Assembly: GCF_902499335.1 (NCBI RefSeq)
Contig: NZ_CABVQK010000009.1
Location: 124,001 to 188,000 of the forward strand
Direction of reading: 5' to 3'
DNA from: Burkholderia lata
Lineage (GTDB): Bacteria; Pseudomonadota; Gammaproteobacteria; Burkholderiales; Burkholderiaceae
Length of the DNA stretch: 64,000 bases
Below the pieces are notes generated by a model. It was not told where the DNA came from, searched no databases, and worked only from the letters and a program-made list of their open reading frames with translations. A program made the translations under genes and the position numbers. Shown here in pieces: positions 44,595 through 53,000 of the stretch; the stretch's first letter is position 1; each line of letters opens with the position of its first letter.

Positions 44595-45779
44595 ATGACG
44601 AACCTGCTGATCCGCAACGTCCGCCCGAGCGCCGACGCCGCGCTCGACATCCTGATCGAAGGCGATCGCATCGCGCGCATCGGCCCGTCGCTCGACGCGC
44701 CCGCCGGCTGCGCGATCGAGGACGGCGCGGGCGCGCTTGCATTGCCCGGCCTCGTCGAAGGCCACACGCACCTCGACAAGACGCACTGGGGGATGCCGTG
44801 GTATCGCAACCAGGTCGGGCCGCGCCTCGTCGACCGGATCGAGAACGAACGCCACTATCGCGCGACGAGCGGCCATGACGCCGGTGCCGCGTCGCTCGCA
44901 CTGGCGCGCGCGTTCCTCGCGGCCGGCACGACGCGCATCCGCACGCACGTCGACATCGATACCGAAGCCGGGCTGCGGCATCTGCACGGCGTGCTCGCGA
45001 CGCGCGAGACGCTGCGCGGGCAGGTCGAGATCCAGATCGTCGCGTTTCCGCAATCGGGCGTGCTCAAGCGGCCGGACACCGACGCACTGCTGTCCGAAGC
45101 CCTTGCCGCCGGTGCCGATCTGCTCGGCGGGCTCGACCCGTGCGCGATCGAAGGCGATCCGGTCGAGGCGGTGGACGTGCTGTTCGCGATCGCCGAGCGC
45201 CACGGCCGCGGGCTCGACCTTCATCTGCACGAGCGCGGATCGATGGGCGCGTACTCGCTCGACCTGATCCTGCAGCGTACGGCCGCGCACGGCATGCAGG
45301 GCAAGGTGACGATCAGCCACGGGTTCTGTCTCGGCGATATCGCCGAACGCGAGCGCGATGCGCTGCTCGCGCGGATGGCCGAACTCGGCGTGGGACTCGT
45401 CACGACCGCGCCGGCGGCGGTGCCCGTGCCGCCGGTGGCCGCGTGCCGCGCGGCGGGCGTGACGGTCATCGGCGGCAACGACGGCGTGCGCGACACGTGG
45501 ACGCCGTACGGGTCGCCCGACATGCTCGAACGCGCGATGCTGATCGGCATGCGCAACGATTTCCGCCGTGACGATGCGCTCGAAATCGCGCTCGACTGCG
45601 TGACGCACAGCGCGGCGCGCGGTTGCGGCTTCGACGCTTACGGGCTGCAGCCGGGCAGCCGCGCGGACGTCGTGCTCGTCGATGCGCTGACGTTCGCCGA
45701 GGCTGTCGTCGCGCGGCCGGTGCGGCGGCTCGTCGTGTCGTCGGGGAAGATCGTTGCGCGTAACGGTGCGCTGGTCTGA
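44595..45779 (+). CDS. Cytosine deaminase-like amidohydrolase, copy 2
   Basis: A 394-residue paralogue of the preceding gene. It keeps EGHTHLDKTHWG near residue 54, THVDIDTEAGL near 118, LHLHERGSMG near 208, VTISHGFCLG near 238 and GGNDGVRDTW near 297. All metal and proton-relay positions are conserved in both copies, so neither is an obvious pseudogene. Differences lie mainly in the substrate-side loops (for example THWGMPW against SFVGDRW), which suggests distinct substrates. Likely cotranscribed with copy 1. Confidence 0.87.
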   Translation: MTNLLIRNVRPSADAALDILIEGDRIARIGPSLDAPAGCAIEDGAGALALPGLVEGHTHLDKTHWGMPWYRNQVGPRLVDRIENERHYRATSGHDAGAASLALARAFLAAGTTRIRTHVDIDTEAGLRHLHGVLATRETLRGQVEIQIVAFPQSGVLKRPDTDALLSEALAAGADLLGGLDPCAIEGDPVEAVDVLFAIAERHGRGLDLHLHERGSMGAYSLDLILQRTAAHGMQGKVTISHGFCLGDIAERERDALLARMAELGVGLVTTAPAAVPVPPVAACRAAGVTVIGGNDGVRDTWTPYGSPDMLERAMLIGMRNDFRRDDALEIALDCVTHSAARGCGFDAYGLQPGSRADVVLVDALTFAEAVVARPVRRLVVSSGKIVARNGALV

Positions 45780-45846
45780 GTGAAGCGTGAGCACAGCGTC
45801 GCCCCGGTATGATCCGGTTTTCAGCGGGATTTCCCGGGAGACGACG

Positions 45847-46320
45847 ATGCGATGCACGACAGCGGCACGAGCCGCACGATGGATGGCGGCGGCCCTGTTC
45901 GCCGTGAGCGCCGCGCATGCGGTGGCGGCCGGCCCGACGGACTCGCAGCAGGAAGCCAACCGGCGGACGGTGCTCGCGTTCTACGAAAAAGGCCTGAACG
46001 AGAAGGATGCGGACGCCGCACTCGCGTATGTCGGCGATCGCTACGTGCAGCACAACCCGAACGCGGCTGACGGCCGCGACGGCTTCCGCAAGTTCGTCGC
46101 ATTCCTGCGCGACAAATATCCGCAGTCGCACAGCGAGATCAAGCGTTCGTTCGTCGACGGCGACTACGTGATCCTGCACGTGCACGCGGTGCGCGAACCC
46201 GGCACGCGCGGCAGCGCGATCATGGACATCTTCAAGCTCGAGAACGGCAAGATCGTCGAGCACTGGGACGTGAATCAACCCGTGCCCGAGCAGGCCGCGA
46301 ACGGCAACACGATGTTCTGA
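45847..46320 (+). CDS. Secreted NTF2/SnoaL-like protein
   Basis: A 157-residue protein with a signal peptide (residues 1-28, ending AVAAG) and a SnoaL-like polyketide-cyclase fold: VLAFYEKGLNEKDADAALAYVGDRYVQHNPNAADGRDGFRKF and the C-terminal MDIFKLENGKIVEHWDVNQPVP. Periplasmic members of this family are mostly uncharacterised. GGGAGACGACG precedes the ATG. It lies between the deaminase pair and a LysR gene that points toward it. Confidence 0.85.
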   Translation: MRCTTAARAARWMAAALFAVSAAHAVAAGPTDSQQEANRRTVLAFYEKGLNEKDADAALAYVGDRYVQHNPNAADGRDGFRKFVAFLRDKYPQSHSEIKRSFVDGDYVILHVHAVREPGTRGSAIMDIFKLENGKIVEHWDVNQPVPEQAANGNTMF

Positions 46321-46433
46321 CGAGTAGCAGGCGCGCGGGCGTGTCGATGCGCCCGCGGTCTCGTTGCATCGGCCGTGCCGGTAGCGCCGCTTCCGCGGTG
46401 TCCTTCACGTTGCCGCTGCTCCCAGCCTTCTTG

Positions 46434-47294
46434 CTACTCCTCGAGCTCCAGCATCGTCGCGAGCGCCTTCGTCAGTTCGCTGACCATCGGGTCGGCCGTC
46501 GGCCGATGCAGGATCGCGATGTCCATGTGCTCGATCGGCGCGAAACCCTGCTTCGCGGTCAGCACGATGTGCTCGTCCGTCACCACGCGCGCCGGGAGCA
46601 CGCTGATGCCGAGCCCGTCTGCCACGGCGGCCTGGATGCCGCTCAGGCTCGACGTCGTGAAGCTGATCCGCCAGCGGCGGCCGCGCTCCTCGATCGCCTT
46701 GATCATGTCGTCGCGATAAAGCCCGCGCGGCGGGAATACGACGATCGGCACCGGGTCGAGATCGATCGTCGGATGCTTCGCGCTGTCGATCCAGCGCAGC
46801 TTCTCGGGCCAGCGCACGACGGCTTCGCGGCTGTCGCGCCGCTGCTTGATCAGCACGAGGTCGAGCTCGCCGCGGTCGTACGCGGCGCTGATGTCGCGGC
46901 TCAGCCCGCACATCACTTCGAGCTTCACCTGCGGATGCGCGCGCTTGAACGCCGCGAGCGCATGCGTCGTGCGGCCCGCCGCGAAATCGTCGGGCACGCC
47001 GAGCCGGATCGTCAGCGCGACCGTGGCGCCCGACAGTGCTTCCAGCATCTCGTCGTTCAGCGCGATCATGCGCCGCGCATAGCTGAGCACCGTCACGCCC
47101 GCGTCGGTCGGCCGCACGTCGCGCGTGCCGCGGTCGAGCAGGCGGTGCCCGGCGATTTCCTCGAGCCGGCGCACCTTCTGGCTGACCGTCGACTGCGTCG
47201 AATGCAGGCGCGCGGAGGCCGTCGTGAAGCTGCCGCAGTCGGCGACCATCACGAGCGCGCGCAGCAGGTCGAGGTCGAACAGGGGTCTATTCAT
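46434..47294 (-). CDS. LysR-family regulator
   Basis: A 286-residue LysR regulator with the winged helix at residues 5-65 (FTTASARLHSTQSTVSQKVRRLEE) and an effector domain from about residue 90. Two TTCATTTC direct repeats lie just upstream of its start (near 47292 and 47320). It is divergent from the ankyrin-repeat gene and convergent with the NTF2-like gene, so its target could be either the ankyrin gene or a distant one. Confidence 0.87.
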   Translation of the reverse strand: MNRPLFDLDLLRALVMVADCGSFTTASARLHSTQSTVSQKVRRLEEIAGHRLLDRGTRDVRPTDAGVTVLSYARRMIALNDEMLEALSGATVALTIRLGVPDDFAAGRTTHALAAFKRAHPQVKLEVMCGLSRDISAAYDRGELDLVLIKQRRDSREAVVRWPEKLRWIDSAKHPTIDLDPVPIVVFPPRGLYRDDMIKAIEERGRRWRISFTTSSLSGIQAAVADGLGISVLPARVVTDEHIVLTAKQGFAPIEHMDIAILHRPTADPMVSELTKALATMLELEE

Positions 47295-47479
47295 TTCTGC
47301 ACTTTTGCGGATTCGAACATTTCATTTCCAAATGCGTGCGACGACTTTTAACATGGCCTGACGCCGCGGGCAATCGCGGTTTCGCCGGATCCGGCGCGGC
47401 GTTGCGCCACACCGCCAGGACGTCTGACGCATTGCATCGGCCGCGCTTCGGTGCGCGCGGCACGCAAGGAGGAAACGGG

Positions 47480-48154
47480 ATGTTTTTCAAGTGGATCGCG
47501 ATCATCGGCTCGTTTGCGTTGACCACGCTCACGTCCGCGGTGGCCGCCGCCGACGGCGGCGCGCTCGAAGGCCGGCTGCGCAGCGCGGCCGATCGCGGCG
47601 ATGCGGGCGAAGTGCGCACGCTGCTCGAGCGCGGCGCGCAGATCGATTCACGCGACGGGCAGGGCCGCACGGCGCTCTTGATCGCGACGCACGGCAATCA
47701 TGTCGATGCGGCGCGCGTGCTGATCGACGCGGGCGCGGACGTCAACGCGAAGGATGCGATCCAGGACAGCCCGTACCTGTATGCCGGTGCGCGCGGCTAT
47801 CTCGGCATCCTGCAGATGACGCTCGCGCATGGCGCCGACCTGCGCAGCACGAACCGGTATCGCGGCACCGCGCTGATTCCGGCGGCGGAGCGCGGCCATG
47901 TGGATACGGTGCGCACGTTGATCGATGTGGGGGTGAACATCAACCATGTAAACCGGCTCGGCTGGACCGCGCTGCTGGAGGCGATCATGCTCGGCGACGG
48001 CAGCGAGCGGTATGTGCGGATCGTACAGCTGCTCGTGAACGGGCACGCGAACGTCAATCTGGCGGATTCCAACGGCGAGACGCCTCTGCAGCATGCGCGG
48101 CAGCGCGGGTATGGGGCGATCGAGCGGGTGCTGGCGGCGGCGGGGGCGCGGTAG
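47480..48154 (+). CDS. Secreted ankyrin-repeat protein
   Basis: A 224-residue protein. Residues 1-24 are a signal peptide (FFKWIAIIGSFALTTLTSAVAAA). About five ankyrin repeats follow, with the consensus GRTALLIATHGNHVDAARVLIDAGADVN clear in the second. Repeat three carries the variant SPYLYAGARGYLGILQMTLAHGADL. It would act in the periplasm as a binding scaffold. A strong AAGGAGG precedes the ATG. Periplasmic ankyrin proteins are often paired with catalases; no such gene is nearby. It ends four bases before the convergent toxin-like gene. Confidence 0.87.
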   Translation: MFFKWIAIIGSFALTTLTSAVAAADGGALEGRLRSAADRGDAGEVRTLLERGAQIDSRDGQGRTALLIATHGNHVDAARVLIDAGADVNAKDAIQDSPYLYAGARGYLGILQMTLAHGADLRSTNRYRGTALIPAAERGHVDTVRTLIDVGVNINHVNRLGWTALLEAIMLGDGSERYVRIVQLLVNGHANVNLADSNGETPLQHARQRGYGAIERVLAAAGAR

Positions 48155-48157
48155 GGG

Positions 48158-48847
48158 TCATCGGCGGCGTGATTTTTGTTCGGGCGTGCCGCCGGGAAGC
48201 TTCTGCAGGAATGCTTCGGCCAGTTCGACGCAATAGTCGAACGACGGCGTGTAGCCGAGTGTCCGGATGTGGTCGAAGCGTGGCTGTACGAACGCACGAT
48301 GCTCCTTGAGCAAACGCAGAAACGTATCGCGATGCCGGACGAGGAATGCACCGGCTCCCATCAGGTTCTCTGGTTCCCGCTCGATGACCAGGCACAGATC
48401 GAACAGGTCCCGCGCGGTCGGTCGATCGCCACGGTGCCACATTTTCTTGGCGACGATCTCCGCGGAAGTCTCGACCTTGACGACGTGATCCATCAGTGTC
48501 CATTCGTCGTAGCCGGGAGCCGTCAGATTCCGGGAGACCACGAAATCGACTTCGCCGTCTGGCAGCACGAGCTTCACGAACCCGGCGTGTTCCTCGTAGT
48601 TTGTCGTGATGTCGGATGCGGCGTCGCTGATGCGGGGATTCACGTACCCGAGATACTGCGGATCGGGTACGAAGATGTCGACATCCTTGCTGACGCGATG
48701 GCCGTGGCGCAGCATCAGGACCGTGCCACCACCAAAAGTCCAGAACGGATTCGACGTGCCGTGCTTCCGTATCTCGTCGACCAGCGTCAGCGCGTGACGG
48801 AAAAGACCTTGCCATGGGCCGTCAGGCAAGGGGGATGGTGCAGTCAT
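48158..48847 (-). CDS. AbiEii/AbiGii-family nucleotidyltransferase (toxin)
   Basis: A 229-residue protein of the AbiEii/AbiGii (DUF1814-like) nucleotidyltransferase group. The motif FGGGTVLMLRHGHRVSKDVDIFV near residues 35-57 contains the GG-T and DxD metal-binding elements, and later KVETSAEIVAKKM and DRPTARDLFDL blocks are usual for the family. Relatives act as toxins that modify tRNA or other targets. Its ATG overlaps the stop of the HTH gene in ATGA, and GGGAGG lies seven bases upstream. The order, HTH gene first, fits a toxin-antitoxin operon. Confidence 0.85.
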   Translation of the reverse strand: MTAPSPLPDGPWQGLFRHALTLVDEIRKHGTSNPFWTFGGGTVLMLRHGHRVSKDVDIFVPDPQYLGYVNPRISDAASDITTNYEEHAGFVKLVLPDGEVDFVVSRNLTAPGYDEWTLMDHVVKVETSAEIVAKKMWHRGDRPTARDLFDLCLVIEREPENLMGAGAFLVRHRDTFLRLLKEHRAFVQPRFDHIRTLGYTPSFDYCVELAEAFLQKLPGGTPEQKSRRR

Positions 48848-49323
48848 GCCCATACCTCCCGGTACAGATGAAGATCCTTCGACCATGCGGCTAGGTTTTT
48901 CCAGATGGCCCGAAGCGGGGTGCCCGAGCGCTCGGAGGCTTCCTCGGCCGCCTTTACCACGACAGGCAGCGGCACCTCGTCGAGGATGACGGAGAACTGC
49001 GATTCGTATCCGTCCGGAATCCGTCCGGTAGCAAGCGCGTCGGCTAACAGTCGTTCGGTCAATTCACCCTGATAGCTAACGTTTGAACTCACGACGGCCT
49101 TGTAGAGACCGTTTTGCGGCTGCCGCGGTAGCGCCAGGAGTTCAATGCCGAGCACGCTGAGCAACGGGATCAGCTTGTTGATGCCGAGATCCTTGACCTT
49201 GCCGGTTTCGAGCTGGTTCACGGTGAGGCGAGACAAGCCGGCGAGCTTTGCAAGTTGGGCCTGCGTGAGGTCGAGTTCCGCCCGCCGTTTCGCGACGGCT
49301 TGACCAATTTCATAGAGTTGCAT
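48844..49323 (-). CDS. HTH-domain antitoxin of the AbiEii-type pair
   Basis: A 159-residue protein. Residues 5-65 form an XRE-type helix-turn-helix (LTQAQLAKLAGLSRLTVNQLETG). The rest, about 90 residues, has no family that I recognise and may bind the toxin (VSYQGELTERLLADALATGRIPDGYESQ in parts, then a helical tail). It precedes and overlaps the nucleotidyltransferase gene. GGGAGG lies five bases before the ATG and a 20-bp operator lies 33 bases upstream, so autoregulation is likely. It does not resemble the classic AbiEi antitoxin in length. Confidence 0.82.
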   Translation of the reverse strand: MQLYEIGQAVAKRRAELDLTQAQLAKLAGLSRLTVNQLETGKVKDLGINKLIPLLSVLGIELLALPRQPQNGLYKAVVSSNVSYQGELTERLLADALATGRIPDGYESQFSVILDEVPLPVVVKAAEEASERSGTPLRAIWKNLAAWSKDLHLYREVWA

Positions 49324-49355
49324 GGCGACCTCCCGGCAGGGTACAGCGATCTAGA

Positions 49356-49375
49356 ATGTAAGGTATATCTTACAT
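49356..49375. promoter_or_regulatory. Operator of the toxin-antitoxin operon
   Basis: ATGTAAG (49356-49362) and CTTACAT (49369-49375) flank GTATAT, 33 bases upstream of the HTH antitoxin start. A 7-bp-arm repeat in AT-rich DNA at this distance is the usual autoregulatory site of such operons. Confidence 0.75.
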
Positions 49376-49790
49376 CTCGGGATAAGCTTTCGTCCTTGGA
49401 AAATTCCATCGTGGTATAGGGCGCATCGCCCGTAACGTTGGAAAAATATGGGCCGAGACCGTGCTGCGATCGCCAGTATAGACATCGTCATCCCACGGAT
49501 ATCCGGAAAAACACGTCCTGTGGCGGGCGTGCATCGCGCAGGGTAAACACCTCAAATAGGCCAGAAACCCCCCACCAGACAGTCATTCTGCAAGCGCCAC
49601 CCCGTGCTTCTTTCCCAATCCAAGTCTCCGCCCGCCCTCCACCCACCCCGCCCCCGCTTCCCCCGCTTGCGCTCAAAAATTGAGCGGTCTAGACTGCAAC
49701 GCAGTTTCATCGAAGTCCCTGTCTTTCGCGCACCGCTCCCCACCGGACGCCGGCGTTCGCCCGCCGCGTCGAGACTCTCAAGGACATGCC
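49376..49790. other. 415-bp intergenic region with an inverted repeat
   Basis: No gene is visible. CGCTCAA (49670-49676) and TTGAGCG (49680-49686) flank AAA about 105 bases before the binding-protein start, a possible operator or small hairpin. The stretch before it is C-rich on the plus strand (49605-49670). Confidence 0.5.
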
Positions 49791-50594
49791 ATGAACCGCA
49801 CTGCAAAGCTCCTCGTTACCGCGCTGGCGTTCGCGCCGCTCGTGTCGTTCGCGCAGGACGCGTCGACGATCCGCTGGGGCATCGACCCCACGTATCCGCC
49901 GTTCGAGGCGAAGCAGCCGGACGGCTCGCTCGCCGGCTTCGACATCGACCTGCGCAATGCGATCTGCGAGCAGCTGCATGCGAAGTGCGTGTGGGTCGAG
50001 CAGGGCTTCGACGGGATGATTCCGGCGCTGCGCGCGCGCAAGTTCGACGTGATCATGTCCGCGATGACGGCTACCGACGAGCGCCTCAAGCAGATCGACT
50101 TCTCGAACAAGCTGTATGCGTCGCCGGGCGCGCTCGTCGCGCCGGTCGGCTCGACGCTGCTGCCGACCGCCGCGTCGCTCGCGGGCAAGCGCATCGGGAT
50201 CGACCAGGGCACGACGCAGGAGGCGTACGCGAAGGCCGAATGGGCGACCAAGGGCGTGACGATCGTCTCGTACCAGAACCAGGACCAGGTGTACCAGGAT
50301 CTCGTCAACGGCCGCCTCGACGCGACCTTCCAGGACAAGACGCAGGCCGGCTACTCGTTCCTGAAGACCCCGCGCGGTAAGGGCTACGCGTTCGCCGGCC
50401 CCGACGTGACCGACGTGCGGATCACCGGCTACGGCGTCGCGATGGGCGTGCGCAAGGGCGACGAAGCGATGAAGAAGCGACTGAACGACGCGATCGTCGC
50501 GATCCGCGCGAACGGCACATACCAGAAGATCGCCGCGAAATATTTCGACTTCGACATCTACGGCGCGAAGCAACAGCTGACTTCCGCACCGTGA
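49791..50594 (+). CDS. Polar amino acid ABC transporter substrate-binding protein
   Basis: A 267-residue periplasmic binding protein of family 3 (lysine/arginine/ornithine/histidine type). Residues 1-21 are a signal peptide ending SFA-QDA. IRWGIDPTYPPFEAKQPDGSLAGFDIDL and FDGMIPALRARKFDVIMSAMTATDER are hallmarks. It is an orphan: no permease or ATPase gene of its kind is in the window. The PhyH oxygenase gene begins 31 bases later, which points to uptake of the oxygenase substrate, perhaps via components encoded elsewhere. Confidence 0.9.
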   Translation: MNRTAKLLVTALAFAPLVSFAQDASTIRWGIDPTYPPFEAKQPDGSLAGFDIDLRNAICEQLHAKCVWVEQGFDGMIPALRARKFDVIMSAMTATDERLKQIDFSNKLYASPGALVAPVGSTLLPTAASLAGKRIGIDQGTTQEAYAKAEWATKGVTIVSYQNQDQVYQDLVNGRLDATFQDKTQAGYSFLKTPRGKGYAFAGPDVTDVRITGYGVAMGVRKGDEAMKKRLNDAIVAIRANGTYQKIAAKYFDFDIYGAKQQLTSAP

Positions 50595-50625
50595 TTCCGT
50601 GATTCATTCCATCGACAGGCACACC

Positions 50626-51474
50626 ATGACGAGTATCCAGGATCGCGTCGCGCAAGCCGTGACGCCCGAACTGATCGCCGCGTTCCGCGAAGAAGGGGCG
50701 GTCTGCATCAAGGGCATCTTCTCGCCCGACGAAGTCGCCGCGCTGCGCGCCGGCATCGACACGAATCTCGCGCAGCCCAGCGAGCGCGCGAAAGTCGCGA
50801 GCCGGCCCGACGATCCGGGCTGGTTCTTCGAGGATTTCTGCAACTGGCAGCACAACGACGCGTATCGCGACTTCATCGTGCGCTCGCCGGCGCCGTCGGT
50901 CGCCGCCGCGCTGATGGGCACCGAGCACGTGCGGCTGCATCACGACCACCTGCTCGTGAAGGAACCCGGCACGCGGCAGCGCACGCCGTGGCACCAGGAC
51001 CAGCCGTACTACAACATCGAAGGCGACGACAACGTCAGCATGTGGATCCCGGTCGATCCGGTGCCGCTCGAATCGACGCTGGAATTCGTCGCGGGCTCGC
51101 ATCTCGGGCCGTGGCTGATGCCGCGCACGTTCATGGACAAGGAGGCGAAATGGTTTCCGGAAGGCAGCCTGGCTGACTTGCCCGACATCGAAGGCGATCG
51201 CGCGGCGTTTCCGATCCGCCACTGGGCGCTCGAGCCCGGCGACATGGTGTGCTTCCGGATGCTCACGCTGCATGCGTCGGGCGGTACGCAGAATCGCCGC
51301 CGCGCGTTCTCGATCCGCTTCGTCGGCGACGATATCCGTCACGCGCCGCGCCGCTGGAAGACGTCGCCCGATTTCCCCGGGCTCGCGGAGCAACTGCCCG
51401 ACGGCGCGCCGCTCGATCACCCGCTGTTTCCGGTCGTGTGGTCGCGTGGCGCGGGGCAGGCCGGCGCGATCTGA
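50626..51474 (+). CDS. Phytanoyl-CoA dioxygenase-family (PhyH) oxygenase
   Basis: A 282-residue Fe(II)/2-oxoglutarate-dependent oxygenase. The facial triad is His and Asp in TPWHQDQPYYN near residue 125 and the distal His in LTLHASGG near 215; the 2-oxoglutarate Arg is in RRRAFSIRFVG just after. Bacterial members hydroxylate small molecules such as amino acids, ectoine or betaines. Its neighbour is an amino-acid binding protein, so a hydroxylated amino acid is a fair guess, but the substrate is unknown. ATG 50626 was preferred over the ATG at 50599 on spacing. Confidence 0.85.
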   Translation: MTSIQDRVAQAVTPELIAAFREEGAVCIKGIFSPDEVAALRAGIDTNLAQPSERAKVASRPDDPGWFFEDFCNWQHNDAYRDFIVRSPAPSVAAALMGTEHVRLHHDHLLVKEPGTRQRTPWHQDQPYYNIEGDDNVSMWIPVDPVPLESTLEFVAGSHLGPWLMPRTFMDKEAKWFPEGSLADLPDIEGDRAAFPIRHWALEPGDMVCFRMLTLHASGGTQNRRRAFSIRFVGDDIRHAPRRWKTSPDFPGLAEQLPDGAPLDHPLFPVVWSRGAGQAGAI

Positions 51475-51490
51475 CAGCCGTATGCAACGA

Positions 51491-51527
51491 GCAAGGCGGC
51501 CGTTTCGTGGCGAAGCGGCCGCCTTGC
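51491..51527. terminator. Bidirectional hairpin terminator
   Basis: Arms GCAAGGCGGCCG (51491-51502) and CGGCCGCCTTGC (51516-51527) pair perfectly, with an inner TTCG/CGAA stem in the loop. It separates the PhyH gene from the convergent GntR-type gene and could serve both. Confidence 0.8.
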
Positions 51528-51555
51528 GCTTTCATGCGCAGGGTGTAACGAAGGA

Positions 51556-52293
51556 TCAGGTCGGGTGGCGTCCGGCACCCGGCTTGAAGCGCGAGCCGAG
51601 CCGGTAGCGGTTGCCCGGATGCAGGAAGTGCACGAACGTGACGGGCAGCCCGTTCGTCCAGGTGCGGCGTGTGAGCGTGAGGCACGGCTCGTCGGCGCGC
51701 ATGTCGAGCAGCCGCGCCTGTTCGCCGGTCGGCAGCGACGCATCGACCACGTGCTCGATCTCCAGTTCGTAGTGCGACACGTTGTTGAACAGGTACTCGG
51801 ACGGCGGTTCGACCTGGAAATCCTGGTCGATGAAGCCGGGCGCGGCGGCCGGGTTCACGTAGCGATCCTCGAGCTGGATCGGTCGGCCGTTTTCCTCGTG
51901 CACGCACACCACGTGAAACACCGGCGTGTTGACCGGCAGGCCGAACGCGGCCGCGACGTCGAACGACGCGGGCTCGCTCGACCGGCTCAGCACGCGGCAG
52001 CGATATTCGTGCCCGCGCGCGCGGATTTCGTCGCGGATGTGCGCGATCATCAGCAGGTTCGACTGCGGCTTCACCTCGGCGACGAAGGTGCCGACGCCCG
52101 CGATGCGCTTCAGCACGCCTTCCTCGGTCAGCTCGCGTAGCGCGCGGTTGACCGTCATGCGTGCGACGCTGAACTGGGCGGCGAGATCGAGCTCGGACGG
52201 AATGCGGTCCCCGGGGCGCCAGTCGCCCGATTCGACGTTCTGGCGAACGAGCGTCTTGATCTGCTGGAACGGTGCGGTGGCCTTCGTGACCAT
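51556..52293 (-). CDS. GntR-family regulator, HutC subfamily
   Basis: A 245-residue regulator: winged helix at residues 8-75 (DRIPSELDLAAQFSVARMTVNRALRELTEEGVLKR in sequence order) and a UTRA domain from about residue 95 to 235, ending PVTFVHFLHPGNRYRLGSRF. It closely resembles histidine-utilisation repressors, but no hut genes are in the window, so a different target is likely. It lies 30 bases after the XRE-cupin gene on the same strand and may be cotranscribed. Confidence 0.87.
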   Translation of the reverse strand: MVTKATAPFQQIKTLVRQNVESGDWRPGDRIPSELDLAAQFSVARMTVNRALRELTEEGVLKRIAGVGTFVAEVKPQSNLLMIAHIRDEIRARGHEYRCRVLSRSSEPASFDVAAAFGLPVNTPVFHVVCVHEENGRPIQLEDRYVNPAAAPGFIDQDFQVEPPSEYLFNNVSHYELEIEHVVDASLPTGEQARLLDMRADEPCLTLTRRTWTNGLPVTFVHFLHPGNRYRLGSRFKPGAGRHPT

Positions 52294-52323
52294 CGGGGAT
52301 CCTTGCGCGAAGAGGTAACGATG

Positions 52324-52866
52324 CTAGTCGTCGTGACTGACGACGACCAGGATCTCCGCCTGCGCGGTGCCGAGGCTGCGCGTGCGGTGCGGGATGAGTG
52401 CGTTGAAATAGACTGAATCGCCGGTCTTGAGTTGCACCGTCTCGTTCGGAAATTCGATTTCGACGCGCCCCTTGTGCACGAACAGGAATTCCTCGCCTTC
52501 GTGCTCGCGGAACGTCGACGCGACGAATTCGTGCGGCGGATGCACGACGAACGGCAGCATCTTCTTCGGCGCGACGCCGGCCGCGATGCTTTCGAAGCGG
52601 TGTGCCTGGCTGTCGGCCGCCGCGCCCATCGCCGTACGTTCGCCGGCGCGCGTGACAGTGATCAGCTCGCGGTTGTGACTCTCCGAGAACAACTGCTCGA
52701 CGTCGACATTCAGTGCCTTCGACAACTTCAGCGCGACCGCGATCGACGGCACGCTCAGGCCGCGCTCGACTTTCGACAGGTAGCTCTTGGTGAGGCCCGT
52801 CTCGTCGGCCAGCACATCGAGCGTCCAGCCCTTCTGTTTTCTGAGCAGCTTCAGGCGAATCGTCAT
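52324..52866 (-). CDS. XRE-family regulator with cupin domain
   Basis: A 180-residue regulator with an XRE helix-turn-helix at residues 2-58 (WTLDVLADETGLTKSYLSKVERG) and a cupin domain from about residue 105 (EGEEFLFVHKGRVEIEFPNETVQLKTGDSVYFNALIPH in part). It is divergent from the class II aldolase gene; the inverted repeats in the 134-bp spacer are its likely target. ATG 52866 is chosen because the longer frame to 52911 would cover the operator. A possible -10 TACAAT lies at 52900-52895 on the minus strand. Confidence 0.88.
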   Translation of the reverse strand: MTIRLKLLRKQKGWTLDVLADETGLTKSYLSKVERGLSVPSIAVALKLSKALNVDVEQLFSESHNRELITVTRAGERTAMGAAADSQAHRFESIAAGVAPKKMLPFVVHPPHEFVASTFREHEGEEFLFVHKGRVEIEFPNETVQLKTGDSVYFNALIPHRTRSLGTAQAEILVVVSHDD

Positions 52867-52903
52867 GGGGCGCCAGGTGTCCTTCGAAAAACCGATTGTA
52901 ACG

Positions 52904-52941
52904 CATGACACAAAGTGTCCTGTGGTGTATCGTGTGTCATG
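52904..52941. promoter_or_regulatory. Nested inverted repeats between XRE-cupin and aldolase genes
   Basis: CATGACACA (52904-52912) and TGTGTCATG (52933-52941) form perfect 9-bp arms with 20 bases between. Within the left part, GACAC-AAA-GTGTC (52907-52919) is itself a palindrome. It lies 38-75 bases upstream of the XRE-cupin start and 60-97 upstream of the aldolase start. Confidence 0.75.
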
Positions 52942-53000
52942 TTTTCCGGGAAAAGCGGCCGCGGACGGCGCGACCGACCCGATCCATTCAGGAGGTGAAC

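Noticed and set aside
51556..52293. Naming the GntR-type gene hutC
   Set aside because: The family match is good, but no histidine-utilisation genes are in the window, so the target is uncertain.
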